Assembly (NCBI RefSeq): GCF_013366375.1
Contig: NZ_JABWMJ010000004.1
Span: 1 to 64,000, forward strand
Reading direction: 5' to 3'
Source: Rhizobacter koreensis
GTDB lineage: Bacteria > Pseudomonadota > Gammaproteobacteria > Burkholderiales > Burkholderiaceae_C
DNA length: 64,000 nucleotides
Every line of letters starts with the position of its first letter. Positions within the stretch are counted from its first letter, which is position 1. The notes below the pieces were generated by a model. That model ran no database searches and was not told where the DNA came from. It worked only from the letters and a program-made list of their open reading frames with translations. The position numbers were made by a program, and so were the translations under genes. Below, piece by piece: positions 37,350 to 47,247 of the stretch.

Positions 37350-38732
37350 TCAGCGCGTCAGCACGGCGTCGACGGCGACCAGGTCCGCCGGCGCGAGCTG
37401 CCCGGCCGCCTGGCGCAGGCGCAGCGTCCCGAGCAGCACGTCGTAGCGCGCGCGGGCGAGGTCGCGCCGGGTCTGGAAGAGCTGGGTCTGCGCGTTCAGC
37501 ACGTCGAGGTTGACGCGCACGCCGACCCGGTAGCCGAGCTGCGTCGCTTCGAGCGCCAGCTGGCTCGACGACTCGGCGGCCTCGAGCGCGCGCACCTGCG
37601 CCGCGCTCGAGCCGAGCGTGTAGTACGCCTGGCGCGTCTGCTGGGTCACGAGGCGGCGCACCGCTTCGAGGTCGTTGCGGTAGCGCTCCTCGAGCGCCAG
37701 CGTCTCGGCGATCCGTGCCTGCACCTGGCCGCCGGTGTAGAGAGGCAGGTTGAGCTGCACGCCGATGCTCGAGCCGGCGTTGTTGCCGGTCTGGCCCGCC
37801 GCGACGGTGCTGCGGCCGGCGCCGAGGGAGGCGATGGCGTCGATCGTCGGCAGGCGGCCGGCGCGCGCCTTCTCGGTCTCGAGCTGGGCGATCTCGTAGG
37901 CGGCTTGCGCGCGGCGCACCTGCGGATGGCCGTTGGCGGCGTCGGCAGCCAGCACGTCGATGTTGCCGGCCGGCACGTCGGGCAGCGTCACCGGCGCGGC
38001 GAGCGGGCGCGGCGCGACGTTGCTGCGCCCGACCAGCTGGTCGAGCACGATCTGCCGGTTGTTGAGGTCGTTCTGCGCCGCGATCTCCTGCGCGCGCGCG
38101 AGGTCGTAGCGGGCCTGCGCCTCGCGCGTGTCGGTGATCGTCGCGGTGCCGACCTCGAAATTGCGGCGCGCCGACGCGAGCTGCTCGCTGATCGCGGCCA
38201 TGCTGGTGCGCGTGGTGGCGAGCGTGTCCTGCGCGGCGAGCACGTCGAAGTAGGCCTGGCTGAGGCGCAGGATGAGGTCCTGCTCGGCCGCCGCGAGCTC
38301 GGCGTTCGACGCTTCGAGCGAACGCTCGGCCTGGCCGAGGTTGGCGACGTTGGCGCGATTGAAGAGCGGCTGGCGCCCGCTGATCTGCAAGTTGAACGAA
38401 TGGCTGCCGTAGCTCTCGCCGAGCGCGGGGTTCGAGTAGCTGCGCACCGCACTGCCGGCGAGCGCCAGGTTCGGGCGCAGCAGCGCGCGCGCCTGCTCGA
38501 CGCGGTACGGCGCCGACTCGGCCTGGGCGCGCGCCGACAGATAGGTGGCGTCGTAGGCGTGCGCCGCGCCGTAGAGCTCGCCGAGCGATTGCGCTCGGGC
38601 GAGACCGGCGCCGAGGACGAGTGCCAGCGCGAGGGGCGCCGCGCGAAGCGCCGCGCCGCGCGCGCGGCCGCGCCCGGCGTCCCGCGGGCCGGCGCCGCCG
38701 GCGCGCGGCAGGCTGACCTCGCGGCGCGCCAT
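37350..38732 (-). CDS. TolC-family outer-membrane efflux protein
   Basis: A 460-residue outer-membrane channel for the RND pump encoded upstream. A signal peptide is predicted (residues about 30-48, ending LARAQ) and two TolC repeats are visible (PNLALAGSA and the second near residue 260), with long coiled segments of Gln, Ala and Arg. The N-terminal 30 residues before the hydrophobic core are unusually long. Its ATG shares one base with the pcm stop (TGATG). It is the final gene of the four-gene leftward operon. Confidence 0.9.
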   Translation of the reverse strand: MARREVSLPRAGGAGPRDAGRGRARGAALRAAPLALALVLGAGLARAQSLGELYGAAHAYDATYLSARAQAESAPYRVEQARALLRPNLALAGSAVRSYSNPALGESYGSHSFNLQISGRQPLFNRANVANLGQAERSLEASNAELAAAEQDLILRLSQAYFDVLAAQDTLATTRTSMAAISEQLASARRNFEVGTATITDTREAQARYDLARAQEIAAQNDLNNRQIVLDQLVGRSNVAPRPLAAPVTLPDVPAGNIDVLAADAANGHPQVRRAQAAYEIAQLETEKARAGRLPTIDAIASLGAGRSTVAAGQTGNNAGSSIGVQLNLPLYTGGQVQARIAETLALEERYRNDLEAVRRLVTQQTRQAYYTLGSSAAQVRALEAAESSSQLALEATQLGYRVGVRVNLDVLNAQTQLFQTRRDLARARYDVLLGTLRLRQAAGQLAPADLVAVDAVLTR

Positions 38733-39385
38733 CAGAAGTGGAAGCGGCTCGGCTCGCCGAAATTCCTGAGGCGCTGCGCGACGGTGTCGAACAGCACCCG
38801 CGTCCTGAAGCTGCCGTCGGCGTCGCGCGTCATCAGCACCGAGCGCATGACCGGACGCTGGCCGACGATGGCGGTCAGCCGCCCGCCGACCTTGAGCTGC
38901 GCGAGCAGGTTGGACGGCACCTCGGCGACCGAGCCCGAGAGCACGATCACGTCGAACGGCCCTTCGACCGGGACGCTGGCAGCGCCGTCGACGTTCAGCA
39001 CGTCGACGTTCTTGACGCCGGCGCGGCGCAGGTTGTCGGCGGCGAGCTGCGCGAGCTGGGGGTCGATCTCGAGCGTGGTGACGTGCTGGGCGCGGTGCGC
39101 GAGCAGGGCGGCCATGTAGCCCGAGCCGGCGCCGATCTCGAGCACGCGCTCGTGACGCTGCACCTGCAGTTCCGCGAGCAGACGCGCCTCGATCTTCGGC
39201 TGCAGCATGCACTGACCGTTCGGCAGCGGCACTTCGGTGTCGACGAACGCGAGCTGGCGGTGCTCGGCAGGAACGAAGTCCTCGCGCCTGACCACGGCGA
39301 GCAGCTGCAGCACCTCGGGGTCGTGCACGTCCCAGGGCCGGATCTGCTGCTCGATCATGTTGAAGCGGGCGAGTTCGACGTTCAT
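38732..39385 (-). CDS. pcm: Protein-L-isoaspartate O-methyltransferase
   Basis: A 217-residue SAM-dependent enzyme that repairs isoaspartyl residues in damaged proteins. SAM motif I is VLEIGAGSGYMAALL, with LEIDPQLAQLAADNL as the ribose contact and the N-terminal segment MIEQQIRPWDVHD typical of the family. It lies between the RND permease and tolC genes. A pcm-tolC adjacency is known in betaproteobacteria, so its location inside the pump operon may be lineage order rather than functional linkage. Confidence 0.93.
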   Translation of the reverse strand: MNVELARFNMIEQQIRPWDVHDPEVLQLLAVVRREDFVPAEHRQLAFVDTEVPLPNGQCMLQPKIEARLLAELQVQRHERVLEIGAGSGYMAALLAHRAQHVTTLEIDPQLAQLAADNLRRAGVKNVDVLNVDGAASVPVEGPFDVIVLSGSVAEVPSNLLAQLKVGGRLTAIVGQRPVMRSVLMTRDADGSFRTRVLFDTVAQRLRNFGEPSRFHF

Positions 39386-39470
39386 GGCAGGCGGAAAGTG
39401 GGCGCGCGGGCAGCCCCGTAGTTTAGGGTTTCGGGCTCGGCGAACCGGCCGGCGCCGAAGGGTGCCCCCA

Positions 39471-42400
39471 TCAGCCGTTCGTCACCGTGGCAGGCTGCAC
39501 GGGGCGCGCCGCGAGGCCGAGCCTGCGCTTGAGCCAGCGCGACGCGTCGTCGAGGTAGCAGTAGACGACCGGCACCACCACCAGCGTCAGCAGCGACGAC
39601 GTGATCACGCCCCCGATCACCGCCTGGCCCATCGGTGCGCGCTGCTCCGAGCCTTCCGAGAGCGCGAACGCGAGCGGCACCATGCCGAAGATCATGGCGA
39701 GCGTCGTCATGAGGATCGGACGCAGCCGCACCCGCGCCGCGTGCAGCAGCGCCGCCTCGCGCTCGAGCGGCGCGGCGCCGCCCGCCTCGTGCTCGCCGCG
39801 CTGGGCGCGGATCGCGAAGTCGATCAGCAGGATCGCGTTCTTGGTGACCAGGCCCATCAGCATCACGATGCCGATGATCGAGAACATGTTGAGCGTCGAG
39901 CGGAACACCAGCAGGGCGAGCACGACGCCGATCAGCGTCAGCGGCAGCGAGCTCATCAGGGCGAGCGGCTGCAGAAAGCTCCTGAACTGGCTCGCCAGGA
40001 TCATGTAGATGAAGACGATCGCGAGGCCGAGGGCGCCTAGCGCGTAGTCGAACGACTCGGTCATGTTCTTGGTCGAGCCGCCGAAGCGATAGCGGTAGCC
40101 GGGCGGCCAGTCGATGCCGTCGAGCACCCGGCGGATGTCCGCCGACACGTCGCCCGAGCTGCGGCCGAGCGCGTTGGCGTCGATGTTGATCTCGCGCGCG
40201 AGGTCGCGCCGGTTGATCTGGTTGGGGCCGGTCGAGGCGCGCACGTCGGCGATCTGCGAGAGGCGCACCACCCGTGGCGAGCCGTCGGCGGCCGCCGCGA
40301 CGACGATCGGCAGGCGCTGCAGGTCCTCGATCGCACTGCGGCTCTGCGGGGCGAGGCGCACGTTGACGTCGTAGTTCTCGCCGTCCTCCGCGCGCCAGTT
40401 GCCGACCAGCGTGCCGGCGACCAGCGTGCGCAAGGGTCCGGCGAGCGCGTTGACGCCGAGGCCCGCGTCGGATGCGGCGTCGCGCCGGACATCGATCGCG
40501 ATCGTCGGCTTGTCGGGCTTCAAGGTGCTGTCGAGGTCCACCAGGCCGGGGATCGCCGCGAGGCGCGGCATGATGATCCGCGACAGCCGCTCGAGCTCGC
40601 CGAGGTCGTCGCCCTGCACCGAGAACTGCAGGCTCTTGCCGCCGCCCATGTCGGTCTGACCGATGTTGGTGACGGTGATGCCGGGGATCGCCGCGAGGCG
40701 CTCGCGGATCGGGATCGCGAGCTGGTTGACGCTGCGCGCGCGCCGGTCGCGATCGACGAGGCGCACGTAGGTGGTCGCGTAGATCTTGCCGGCGGCCTGC
40801 CCGCTGTTGATCGTGGTGACCGTGTAGCGGACCTCCGGCAGCTCGCGCAGCGCGGCGTCGACCTGGCGCGCGCGCGTCTCGGTCGCCTCCAGCGACGAGC
40901 CCACCGGCGTGTAGTAGTTGACCTGCGTCTCCGAGAAGTCCGCCTTCGGCACGAACTCGGCGCCGAGGATCGGCACCACGAAGAAGCTCGCCACGAAGGT
41001 GAGGAGCGCGAGGCCGAGCGTCGCACGCTTGTGGCCGAGCGACCACGCGAGGATCGACTGGTAGGCGTCGCCGAGGCGCTCGGTGAAGCGGTCGAACCAG
41101 GCGGTGACGCGGCCGACCGTGCGGTCGTAGAACGAACGCCGCCCGTTTGCTTCAACCACGCCGTGGCGGCCGGCCTGCGGGTCGTGCCAGATGCTCGAGA
41201 GCATCGGGTCGAGCGTGAAGCTCACGAACATCGAGATCAGCACCGCGGCGACGATGGTCAGACCGAACTCGTGGAAGAACTTGCCGACGATGCCGCCCAT
41301 GAAGCCGATCGGCAGGAACACGGCGACGATCGAGAGCGTGGTCGCCAGCACCGCGAGGCCGATCTCCTGGGTGCCGGCGAGCGCCGCGTCGTGCGCGCTC
41401 TTGCCCATCTGCACGTGGCGCACGATGTTCTCGCGCACCACGATCGCGTCGTCGATGAGCAGGCCCACGCAGAGCGAGAGCGCCATCATCGTCACGGTGT
41501 TGATCGTGAAGCCGAACGCGTACATGAATCCGAAGGTGCCGATCAGCGCGATCGGCAGCGTGAGCCCGGTGATGACCGTCGAGCGCCACGAGTTGAGAAA
41601 CAGGAAGACGATGAGGATGGTCAGCGCGGCGCCTTCGAACAGCGTCTGCTTGACGTTCGCGACGGCGACGCGGATGGCGCGCGAGTTGTCGCGGTTGACC
41701 TCGACCTTGACGCCCGGGGGCAGCAGCGGCGTCGTCTCGGCGAGTGCGCGGTTGAGCCCGTCGACCACCGCGATCGTGTTCTCGCCCTGCGACTTCTGCA
41801 CCGAGAGCAGCACGGTGCGCCGGCCGTTGTAGAGCGCGAGGCTCTCGATCTCCTGCGGGCCGTCGACGACGTCGGCGACCTGCCACAGCTTGACCGGCGT
41901 GGTCGACGCGTTGCCGCCGGCGGCGAGCGTCGCCCCACCCACCGTCTTGCGTGCGACGACGATCTCGCGGAAGTCCTCGGGGCGATTCAGGCGCGCGTTG
42001 ATCTGCACTACCCGCTCCTGGGTCAGCGAGCGGATCGCGCCGAGCGGCAGCTCCTGGTTCTCGCCGCGCACCGCGGCGACGACCTGGTCGACACCGATGC
42101 CGAGCGCCTCGAGCGCCGCAGGCTTCAGGTAGACGTTGATCTGGCGCTCGACACCGCCGACTACGCTCACCGAGCCGACGCCGCGCACGTTCTGCAGGCG
42201 CTTCTGCAGCACCTGCGTCGCCCACGTCGTGAGCGCCTGCGGCGACGTCGCCCCGTCGGGCGAGAGCACCGCGACGTTGTAGATCGGCACGCTCTGCGGG
42301 TCGAAGCGCGAGACGCGCGGCTGCTCGACCTCGTCGCGCAGGTTAGGGCGGATCGCCGCGACCTTCTCGCGAACGTCCTCGGCCGCCTTGCGGCCGTCGA

Positions 42401-42695
42401 CGTCGAGGTTGAACTCGACGATGACGACCGAGGTGCCTTCGTACGAGCGCGAGTAGAGCGAGTTGATGCCGGCGACCGTGTTGACCGCCTCCTCGACCGG
42501 CCGCGTCACCTCGCTCTCGACGATCTCGGGGGACGCGCCGGGGTAGTCCATCGCGACGACGACGGTCGGGAAGTCGACGTTCGGCAACTGGTCGACCGCG
42601 AGGCGCTGGTAGCTGAAGAGGCCCAGCACGACGAACGCCAGCATGACCATCGTGGCCAGCACCGGGTTGGCGATCGAGACGCGCGTGAACCACAT
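39471..42695 (-). CDS. RND efflux pump inner-membrane permease (HAE1/AcrB type)
   Basis: A 1074-residue trimeric proton-driven exporter. It begins with the RND helix MWFTRVSIANPVLATMVMLAFVVLG, has two porter domains and about 12 helices, and repeats near residue 350 the segment FEGAALTILIVFLFLNSWRST. The proton-relay acidic residues lie in LLIDDAIVVRENIVRHVQ and matching second-half segments, as in HAE1. The closest look is the MdtB/MuxB-like group. Its stop leads to pcm 85 bases on; the adaptor gene ends 3 bases before its start. Confidence 0.93.
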   Translation of the reverse strand: MWFTRVSIANPVLATMVMLAFVVLGLFSYQRLAVDQLPNVDFPTVVVAMDYPGASPEIVESEVTRPVEEAVNTVAGINSLYSRSYEGTSVVIVEFNLDVDGRKAAEDVREKVAAIRPNLRDEVEQPRVSRFDPQSVPIYNVAVLSPDGATSPQALTTWATQVLQKRLQNVRGVGSVSVVGGVERQINVYLKPAALEALGIGVDQVVAAVRGENQELPLGAIRSLTQERVVQINARLNRPEDFREIVVARKTVGGATLAAGGNASTTPVKLWQVADVVDGPQEIESLALYNGRRTVLLSVQKSQGENTIAVVDGLNRALAETTPLLPPGVKVEVNRDNSRAIRVAVANVKQTLFEGAALTILIVFLFLNSWRSTVITGLTLPIALIGTFGFMYAFGFTINTVTMMALSLCVGLLIDDAIVVRENIVRHVQMGKSAHDAALAGTQEIGLAVLATTLSIVAVFLPIGFMGGIVGKFFHEFGLTIVAAVLISMFVSFTLDPMLSSIWHDPQAGRHGVVEANGRRSFYDRTVGRVTAWFDRFTERLGDAYQSILAWSLGHKRATLGLALLTFVASFFVVPILGAEFVPKADFSETQVNYYTPVGSSLEATETRARQVDAALRELPEVRYTVTTINSGQAAGKIYATTYVRLVDRDRRARSVNQLAIPIRERLAAIPGITVTNIGQTDMGGGKSLQFSVQGDDLGELERLSRIIMPRLAAIPGLVDLDSTLKPDKPTIAIDVRRDAASDAGLGVNALAGPLRTLVAGTLVGNWRAEDGENYDVNVRLAPQSRSAIEDLQRLPIVVAAAADGSPRVVRLSQIADVRASTGPNQINRRDLAREINIDANALGRSSGDVSADIRRVLDGIDWPPGYRYRFGGSTKNMTESFDYALGALGLAIVFIYMILASQFRSFLQPLALMSSLPLTLIGVVLALLVFRSTLNMFSIIGIVMLMGLVTKNAILLIDFAIRAQRGEHEAGGAAPLEREAALLHAARVRLRPILMTTLAMIFGMVPLAFALSEGSEQRAPMGQAVIGGVITSSLLTLVVVPVVYCYLDDASRWLKRRLGLAARPVQPATVTNG

Positions 42696-42698
42696 GGC

Positions 42699-43934
42699 TC
42701 AGCGTGCCGCCGGCGTGGGCGAAGACGGCGGCAGAGGCGCGGCGGATGTGGCGGAGGCGCGGGGCGACGCGGTGCCGTTGCCGGCGTTGCGGGTGCCCGC
42801 TGCAGACGCATCCGCGGCCGGCGCGGCGAGCCGCACCCGGGTGCCGTCGCGCACGACGCCGGCGCTCGCCGTCAGCACGGTGGCGCCGGCCGCAAGGCCG
42901 TCAACGATCTCGACCCACGCCTCGTTGCCGACGCGTCCGGCGCTGCCGACGCGCACCGGCGTGCGGCGCGCGACGCCTTCGACCACCTGCAGCACGTAAG
43001 GCGCCGCCTGGTCGCTGCGCAGCGCCGCCTCGGGCACCGCGAGCACCCGGCGGCGCGCCAGCTCGATGCGGCCGCGCGCGAAGAGCCCCTGGCGCAGCGC
43101 CGGGTTCGGCTCGACGCTCAGGTATGCGAGCACCGACCGGGTGCCGGGCTGCGCGGTCGGGCTGATGCGGGCGACGCGGGCCGCCACGGGCGCGCCGATG
43201 CCGTCGACCTGCAGCTGCGCGACCTGCCCGAGCTCGAGCCGGGCGACGTCCTCGGGGGCGAGCGCCGCCTCGAGCTCGAGGCGCGACAGGTCGACGATCT
43301 CGACGAGGCGCGCGTCGATCGCGACCCGCTCGCCCGGCTGCACCAGGCGTTGCGACACGATGCCGGCGATCGGGGCGACGAGGCGGGCGTCGGCGCGAGC
43401 CTTGCGCGCCAGGTCGACCGCGGCATTCGCGGCTTCCAGCGTCGCGCGCGCACCGGCCTCGTTCGAGACCGACGTCTCGAGGCCGGTCGGCGAGATGAAG
43501 CCTTGCGCGACCAGGGCGCGGTTGTTCTCGAGCGTGCGGCGCGCGATCTCGTACTGCGAGCGCGTCGACGCGGCGGTCTGCTCGGCCTGGCGCACGCGCA
43601 GGTCGAGCTCGAGCGGGTCGAGCTGGCCGAGCACCTGACCGGCGCGCACGCGATCGCCTTCGCGCACGTCGAGGCTGCGCACTTCGGCAGCGACCTTGGC
43701 GCGGATCACCGCGCTGTTGAACGCCTTGAGGCCTCCCGAGACCTCGAGCACCTGGCCGAGCTCGACGACCTCCGCCGCGGCGACGTCGGTGGCCGCGAGC
43801 TCGAGCCCGGCGGGCCGGAGCGGTGCGGCCGCCGCGGCCTGCTCGGCCTTGCGGATGACGACGGCGCGCGCGACGAACCCGCCGACGACGGCTGCCGCGA
43901 CGATCGGCAGCGCGACCTTGGCCCAGCGCTTCAT
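42699..43934 (-). CDS. RND pump periplasmic adaptor (membrane fusion protein)
   Basis: A 411-residue HlyD/AcrA-type adaptor with an N-terminal membrane anchor (VALPIVAAAVVGGFVARAVV), a coiled-coil hairpin (about residues 90-185), the lipoyl halves GDRVRAGQVLGQLDPLEL and APIAGIVSQRLVQPGERV, a beta-barrel, and a C-terminal alanine/proline tail. It bridges the inner-membrane permease and the TolC-type channel. First gene of the operon; the permease follows after 3 bases. The 179-base gap upstream should hold the promoter; no regulator gene adjoins it. Confidence 0.92.
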   Translation of the reverse strand: MKRWAKVALPIVAAAVVGGFVARAVVIRKAEQAAAAAPLRPAGLELAATDVAAAEVVELGQVLEVSGGLKAFNSAVIRAKVAAEVRSLDVREGDRVRAGQVLGQLDPLELDLRVRQAEQTAASTRSQYEIARRTLENNRALVAQGFISPTGLETSVSNEAGARATLEAANAAVDLARKARADARLVAPIAGIVSQRLVQPGERVAIDARLVEIVDLSRLELEAALAPEDVARLELGQVAQLQVDGIGAPVAARVARISPTAQPGTRSVLAYLSVEPNPALRQGLFARGRIELARRRVLAVPEAALRSDQAAPYVLQVVEGVARRTPVRVGSAGRVGNEAWVEIVDGLAAGATVLTASAGVVRDGTRVRLAAPAADASAAGTRNAGNGTASPRASATSAAPLPPSSPTPAAR

Positions 43935-44113
43935 TCGCGGCCGGGCGCGCGGGCGGCGTGCGGCAGCGAACGGGCGGGCGGAAGGGAAGAGGGCACGGGA
44001 GGTGACGCGGCGTTCGGGCGCAACTGTAGTCGCGCGCCGACGCCCCAGCGTCGTGCCCGGATACCGGTGCCGGCGCGATCAGGCGCGCCGGTCGCCCCGG
44101 CGTGACGGATGGC

Positions 44114-44641
44114 TCAGTCGCGTCGTGCCGCGGCGGCGGCGATCGCGAGGCCCGCCGCGAACGCGACGTAGACCAGGGCGACGCTGCCCGGGCGCAGGCG
44201 GTTCTCGAAGCCGGGGGTCAGACGCTCGGGAACGAGCTTGAGGTCGGTGAGGGCGGCCACCGCCGTGACCGCCGCGGCGCCCACAAGCAGCGGACCGGCC
44301 CCGACGCCGCCGACCGGCGCGCGATCCTTCGTGGCTTTCCCGATGTGCGTCGCGACCGGACGGCGCCGCTTCGCCAGGCCTTTCAGCACCGCCTCGAACA
44401 GCGCGCCCCAGACCAGCGCCGACAGGTGATGGACAACCACGCCGACGCCGGTGTGCTTGAGCGACGCGTCGTCGATCGTGTAGGCGCGCTTGCCGTAGAA
44501 CCAATGGCTGATCGCGTTCATCGGCGCGGCGATCGCCTGCGCCTCGCGGCGCGCGCCGAGCGCGAGCATCAGCAGCGAGAGCAGGCTGGCGGCGCTGCCG
44601 GTGGTCAGGGTGTTGGTGAGGGCGCGGGGAATGGTCGGCAT
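44114..44641 (-). CDS. Integral membrane protein of unknown function, 175 aa
   Basis: Three or four hydrophobic segments: LTTGSAASLLSLLMLALGA (about residues 10-28), VVHHLSALVWGALFEAVLKGL, PLLVGAAAVTAVAALTDL and a final VALVYVAFAAGLAIAAAA. A central motif MNAISHWFYGKRA recurs in a widespread group of short proteobacterial membrane proteins, but I know no assigned function. It is divergent from the SDR-DoxX fusion gene, whose start is 80 bases away. A role in membrane stress is only a guess and is not claimed. Confidence 0.68.
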   Translation of the reverse strand: MPTIPRALTNTLTTGSAASLLSLLMLALGARREAQAIAAPMNAISHWFYGKRAYTIDDASLKHTGVGVVVHHLSALVWGALFEAVLKGLAKRRRPVATHIGKATKDRAPVGGVGAGPLLVGAAAVTAVAALTDLKLVPERLTPGFENRLRPGSVALVYVAFAAGLAIAAAAARRD

Positions 44642-44720
44642 GGGCGTGGAAGGCAGGAATGTCGATTGCAAGGTCGGGGCAAATGCCGTTCCACGTTCCT
44701 CGCCACCTGCCGTCGCTCGC

Positions 44721-46010
44721 ATGAACGTCCTGCTGGTCGGTGCCAGCGGCTTCATAGGCAGCCGCCTGCGCGCGGCGCTCGCCGAGTCCGGGCACCAGCT
44801 GCGCCTCGCCGGTCGCAGCGCGCCCGGCGACCTGCAGCCCGACGAGCGCTGGGTCCGCATCGACCTCACCGAAGCGGTCGAGCCCGCCGCCTGGAGCCAG
44901 GCGGTGCAGGGCGTCGACGTCGCGGTCAACTGCGTCGGCATCCTGCGCGAGCACGGCTCGCAGACCTTCGACGTGCTGCACACGCGCGCACCGGCGGCGC
45001 TGTTCCGTGCCTGTGCGGCGGCCGGCGTGCGCCGGGTCGTGCAGGTGTCGGCGCTCGGTGCCGACGACGCGGCGACCAGCGCGTATCACCACAGCAAGCG
45101 AGCCGCCGACGAGGTTTTGCTCGGCCTGCCGATCGAGGCGGCGGTGGCGCAGCCCTCGTTGGTGTTCGGCTCCGGCGGCGCGAGCGCGCGCCTTTTCACC
45201 GCGCTCGCGACCGCGCCGGTGCTGCCGTTGCCGGCAGGCGGCAAGCAGCCGCTGCAACCGATCCACGTCGACGATCTCATCCCGGCGCTGCAGGCGCTGG
45301 TCGAGCGGCCACTGCACGCACGCGGCCGCATTCCGCTGGTCGGCCCGCGCGCGACCACGCTCGCCGGCTACGTGGCGGCGCTGCGCCGCTCGCTCGGCCT
45401 TCCGCCGGCGCTGACGTTCGCGGTTCCGGCGGCGCTCGTGGGGCTCGGCGCGCGCGTGCTGCAACACGTGCCGGCGAGCCCGCTCGACCCCGAAACCTGG
45501 GCGATGCTGCAGCGCGGCAACGTGGCGCCGGCCGACGCGACGACGGCGCTGCTCGGCCGATCGCCGCGCGACGTCGCCGCCTTCGTGCCACGCGCGTTCG
45601 CGTTCGACGTGCTTCGCTCGGCCGCGCTCGCCTGGCTGGTGCCCCTGCTGCGCCTCGCGCTGGTCGCGGTGTGGATCGTCACCGGCATCGTGTCGCTCGG
45701 CATCTATCCGGTCGACGAGAGCTACGCACTGCTCGCGCGCGCCGGCGTGCCGCCGGCCCTGGCGCCGCTCGCACTCTATGGCGCGGCCGGGCTCGACCTC
45801 GCGTTCGGCGTGGCGACGCTGCTGCTCAAGGGCCGGCGCTGGCTCTGGCTCGCGCAGCTCGCGCTGATCGCCGGCTACACCGCGATCATCACCGTGCGCC
45901 TGCCGGAGTTCTGGCTGCATCCGTACGGCCCGGTGCTGAAGAACCTGCCGATCGTCGCCATCCTGGTGCTGCTGCTGGTGCTGGACCGCGGCGGCGACTC
46001 GCGCCGCTGA
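44721..46010 (+). CDS. NAD-dependent epimerase/dehydratase fused to a DoxX-like membrane domain
   Basis: A 429-residue two-part protein. The N-terminus is an atypical short-chain dehydrogenase: GASGFIG at residues 7-13 for dinucleotide, NCVGILRE, then SALGADDAATSAYHHSKRAADEVL with the Tyr/Lys-like YHHSK pair. From about residue 290 the protein becomes membrane-bound with about four helices of DoxX-like type. Such NDUFA9-like/DoxX fusions occur in Proteobacteria, with roles in membrane redox inferred. The DUF2269 gene follows after 54 bases and a link is likely. Confidence 0.83.
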   Translation: MNVLLVGASGFIGSRLRAALAESGHQLRLAGRSAPGDLQPDERWVRIDLTEAVEPAAWSQAVQGVDVAVNCVGILREHGSQTFDVLHTRAPAALFRACAAAGVRRVVQVSALGADDAATSAYHHSKRAADEVLLGLPIEAAVAQPSLVFGSGGASARLFTALATAPVLPLPAGGKQPLQPIHVDDLIPALQALVERPLHARGRIPLVGPRATTLAGYVAALRRSLGLPPALTFAVPAALVGLGARVLQHVPASPLDPETWAMLQRGNVAPADATTALLGRSPRDVAAFVPRAFAFDVLRSAALAWLVPLLRLALVAVWIVTGIVSLGIYPVDESYALLARAGVPPALAPLALYGAAGLDLAFGVATLLLKGRRWLWLAQLALIAGYTAIITVRLPEFWLHPYGPVLKNLPIVAILVLLLVLDRGGDSRR

Positions 46011-46064
46011 GGACAGCCGGCACGGCGGCTGCTACGCCCGGGCATCACCAGCGTCCATTCGCGC

Positions 46065-46529
46065 ATGGAATACGTCGTCGTCAAGTGGCTGCACGTGCTC
46101 TCCTCGACGGTGCTGTTCGGCACCGGCATCGGCTCGGCCTACTACATGTTCTTCGCGAGCCGAACCGGCGACGCGCGCACGGTAGCCAATGTCGTCAAGC
46201 TCGTCGTGATCGCCGACTGGGTGTTCACGACGTCGACGATCGTCATCCAGCCGGTCACCGGCTTGTGGCTCGCGCACCTGGCGCAATTCCCGCTCACGAG
46301 CGCGTGGATCCTCTGGTCGATCGTCCTCTACTTCGTTGCCGGCGCGTGCTGGCTGCCGGTGGTCGCGATCCAGATCCGCATGCGCAAGCTCGCCGAGACC
46401 GCCGCCGCCGCGAACCAGGGATTGCCGGCCGAATACCTGCGCCTCTGGCGCTGGTGGACGGCGCTCGGCGTGCCGGCGTTCGTGTCGCTCGTGATCGTTT
46501 TCTACCTGATGGTCGCCAAGCCCATGTGA
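46065..46529 (+). CDS. DUF2269 family membrane protein
   Basis: A 154-residue four-helix membrane protein. The start MEYVVVKWLHVLSSTVLFGTGIGSAYYMFF with an early His, and ADWVFTTSTIVIQPVTGLWLA in the second and third helices, are characteristic of DUF2269, which is structurally like cytochrome or heme-copper accessory proteins. The histidine in KWLHVLS may bind heme, but no function is established. It directly follows the SDR-DoxX fusion gene. Confidence 0.85.
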   Translation: MEYVVVKWLHVLSSTVLFGTGIGSAYYMFFASRTGDARTVANVVKLVVIADWVFTTSTIVIQPVTGLWLAHLAQFPLTSAWILWSIVLYFVAGACWLPVVAIQIRMRKLAETAAAANQGLPAEYLRLWRWWTALGVPAFVSLVIVFYLMVAKPM

Positions 46530-46562
46530 GCGCGCGCGGCGGCCTGCGACAACCCGACACCC

Positions 46563-47162
46563 ATGCCTGAAGAAGTCGAACGAACCCCGCTCGCCGAGGA
46601 CGAGGCGCCCGGCGCGACCGCGCTGCTGATCATCGACATGCTCAGCAACTGGAAATTTCCGGACGCCGATCGCCTGCTCGAATCCGCGCTGCCCGCGGCC
46701 GAACGCATCGCGGCGCTGAAGGCGCGCTGCCGCGCCAACAGGATTCCGGTGATCTACGCCAACGACAACCACGGGCGCTGGCGCTCCGACTTCCGCGAGG
46801 TGGTCGCGCAGGCGCGCGCCGAGGCGAACGGTGGCGGCCGGATCGGCGACCTGCTCGCGCCCGATGCCGACGACTACTTCGTGCTCAAGCCCAAGCACTC
46901 GGGCTTCTACGCCACGCCGCTCGACCTGCTGCTGCGCCATCTGCGTGCCTGCAAGCTCGTCGTGACCGGCGTCGCCAGCGACCAGTGCGTGCTCTACACC
47001 GCGGCCGATGCGCGCATGCGCGACTATGAGGTGACGGTGCCGCGCGACTGCTCGGCCACGCAGAGCGCCGAGCGCCACGAGCAGGCGCTGCGTCACTTCG
47101 AGGGCGCACTCTGCGTCGCGACGACCGCATCGGCCGACCTCGAGCTGCCGCGGCCCGAGTGA
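46563..47162 (+). CDS. Isochorismatase-family cysteine hydrolase
   Basis: A 199-residue hydrolase. The catalytic triad of the family is visible: Asp in [14 protein letters not shown], Lys in [12 protein letters not shown] and Cys in [16 protein letters not shown]. Substrates in the family include nicotinamide, isochorismate and ureidoacrylate; none can be picked with confidence, although nadE immediately downstream (86 bases) would fit a nicotinamidase-like role in NAD salvage. That link is inference from proximity only. Confidence 0.87.
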   Translation: MPEEVERTPLAEDEAPGATALLIIDMLSNWKFPDADRLLESALPAAERIAALKARCRANRIPVIYANDNHGRWRSDFREVVAQARAEANGGGRIGDLLAPDADDYFVLKPKHSGFYATPLDLLLRHLRACKLVVTGVASDQCVLYTAADARMRDYEVTVPRDCSATQSAERHEQALRHFEGALCVATTASADLELPRPE

Positions 47163-47247
47163 CGCCCGCGGCGTCGCCATTCCTTGCGTGCGGGTGCGGC
47201 GACATCCCGCGTGCCATGATGTTCGACCGATCATTCCGGAGGAACCG

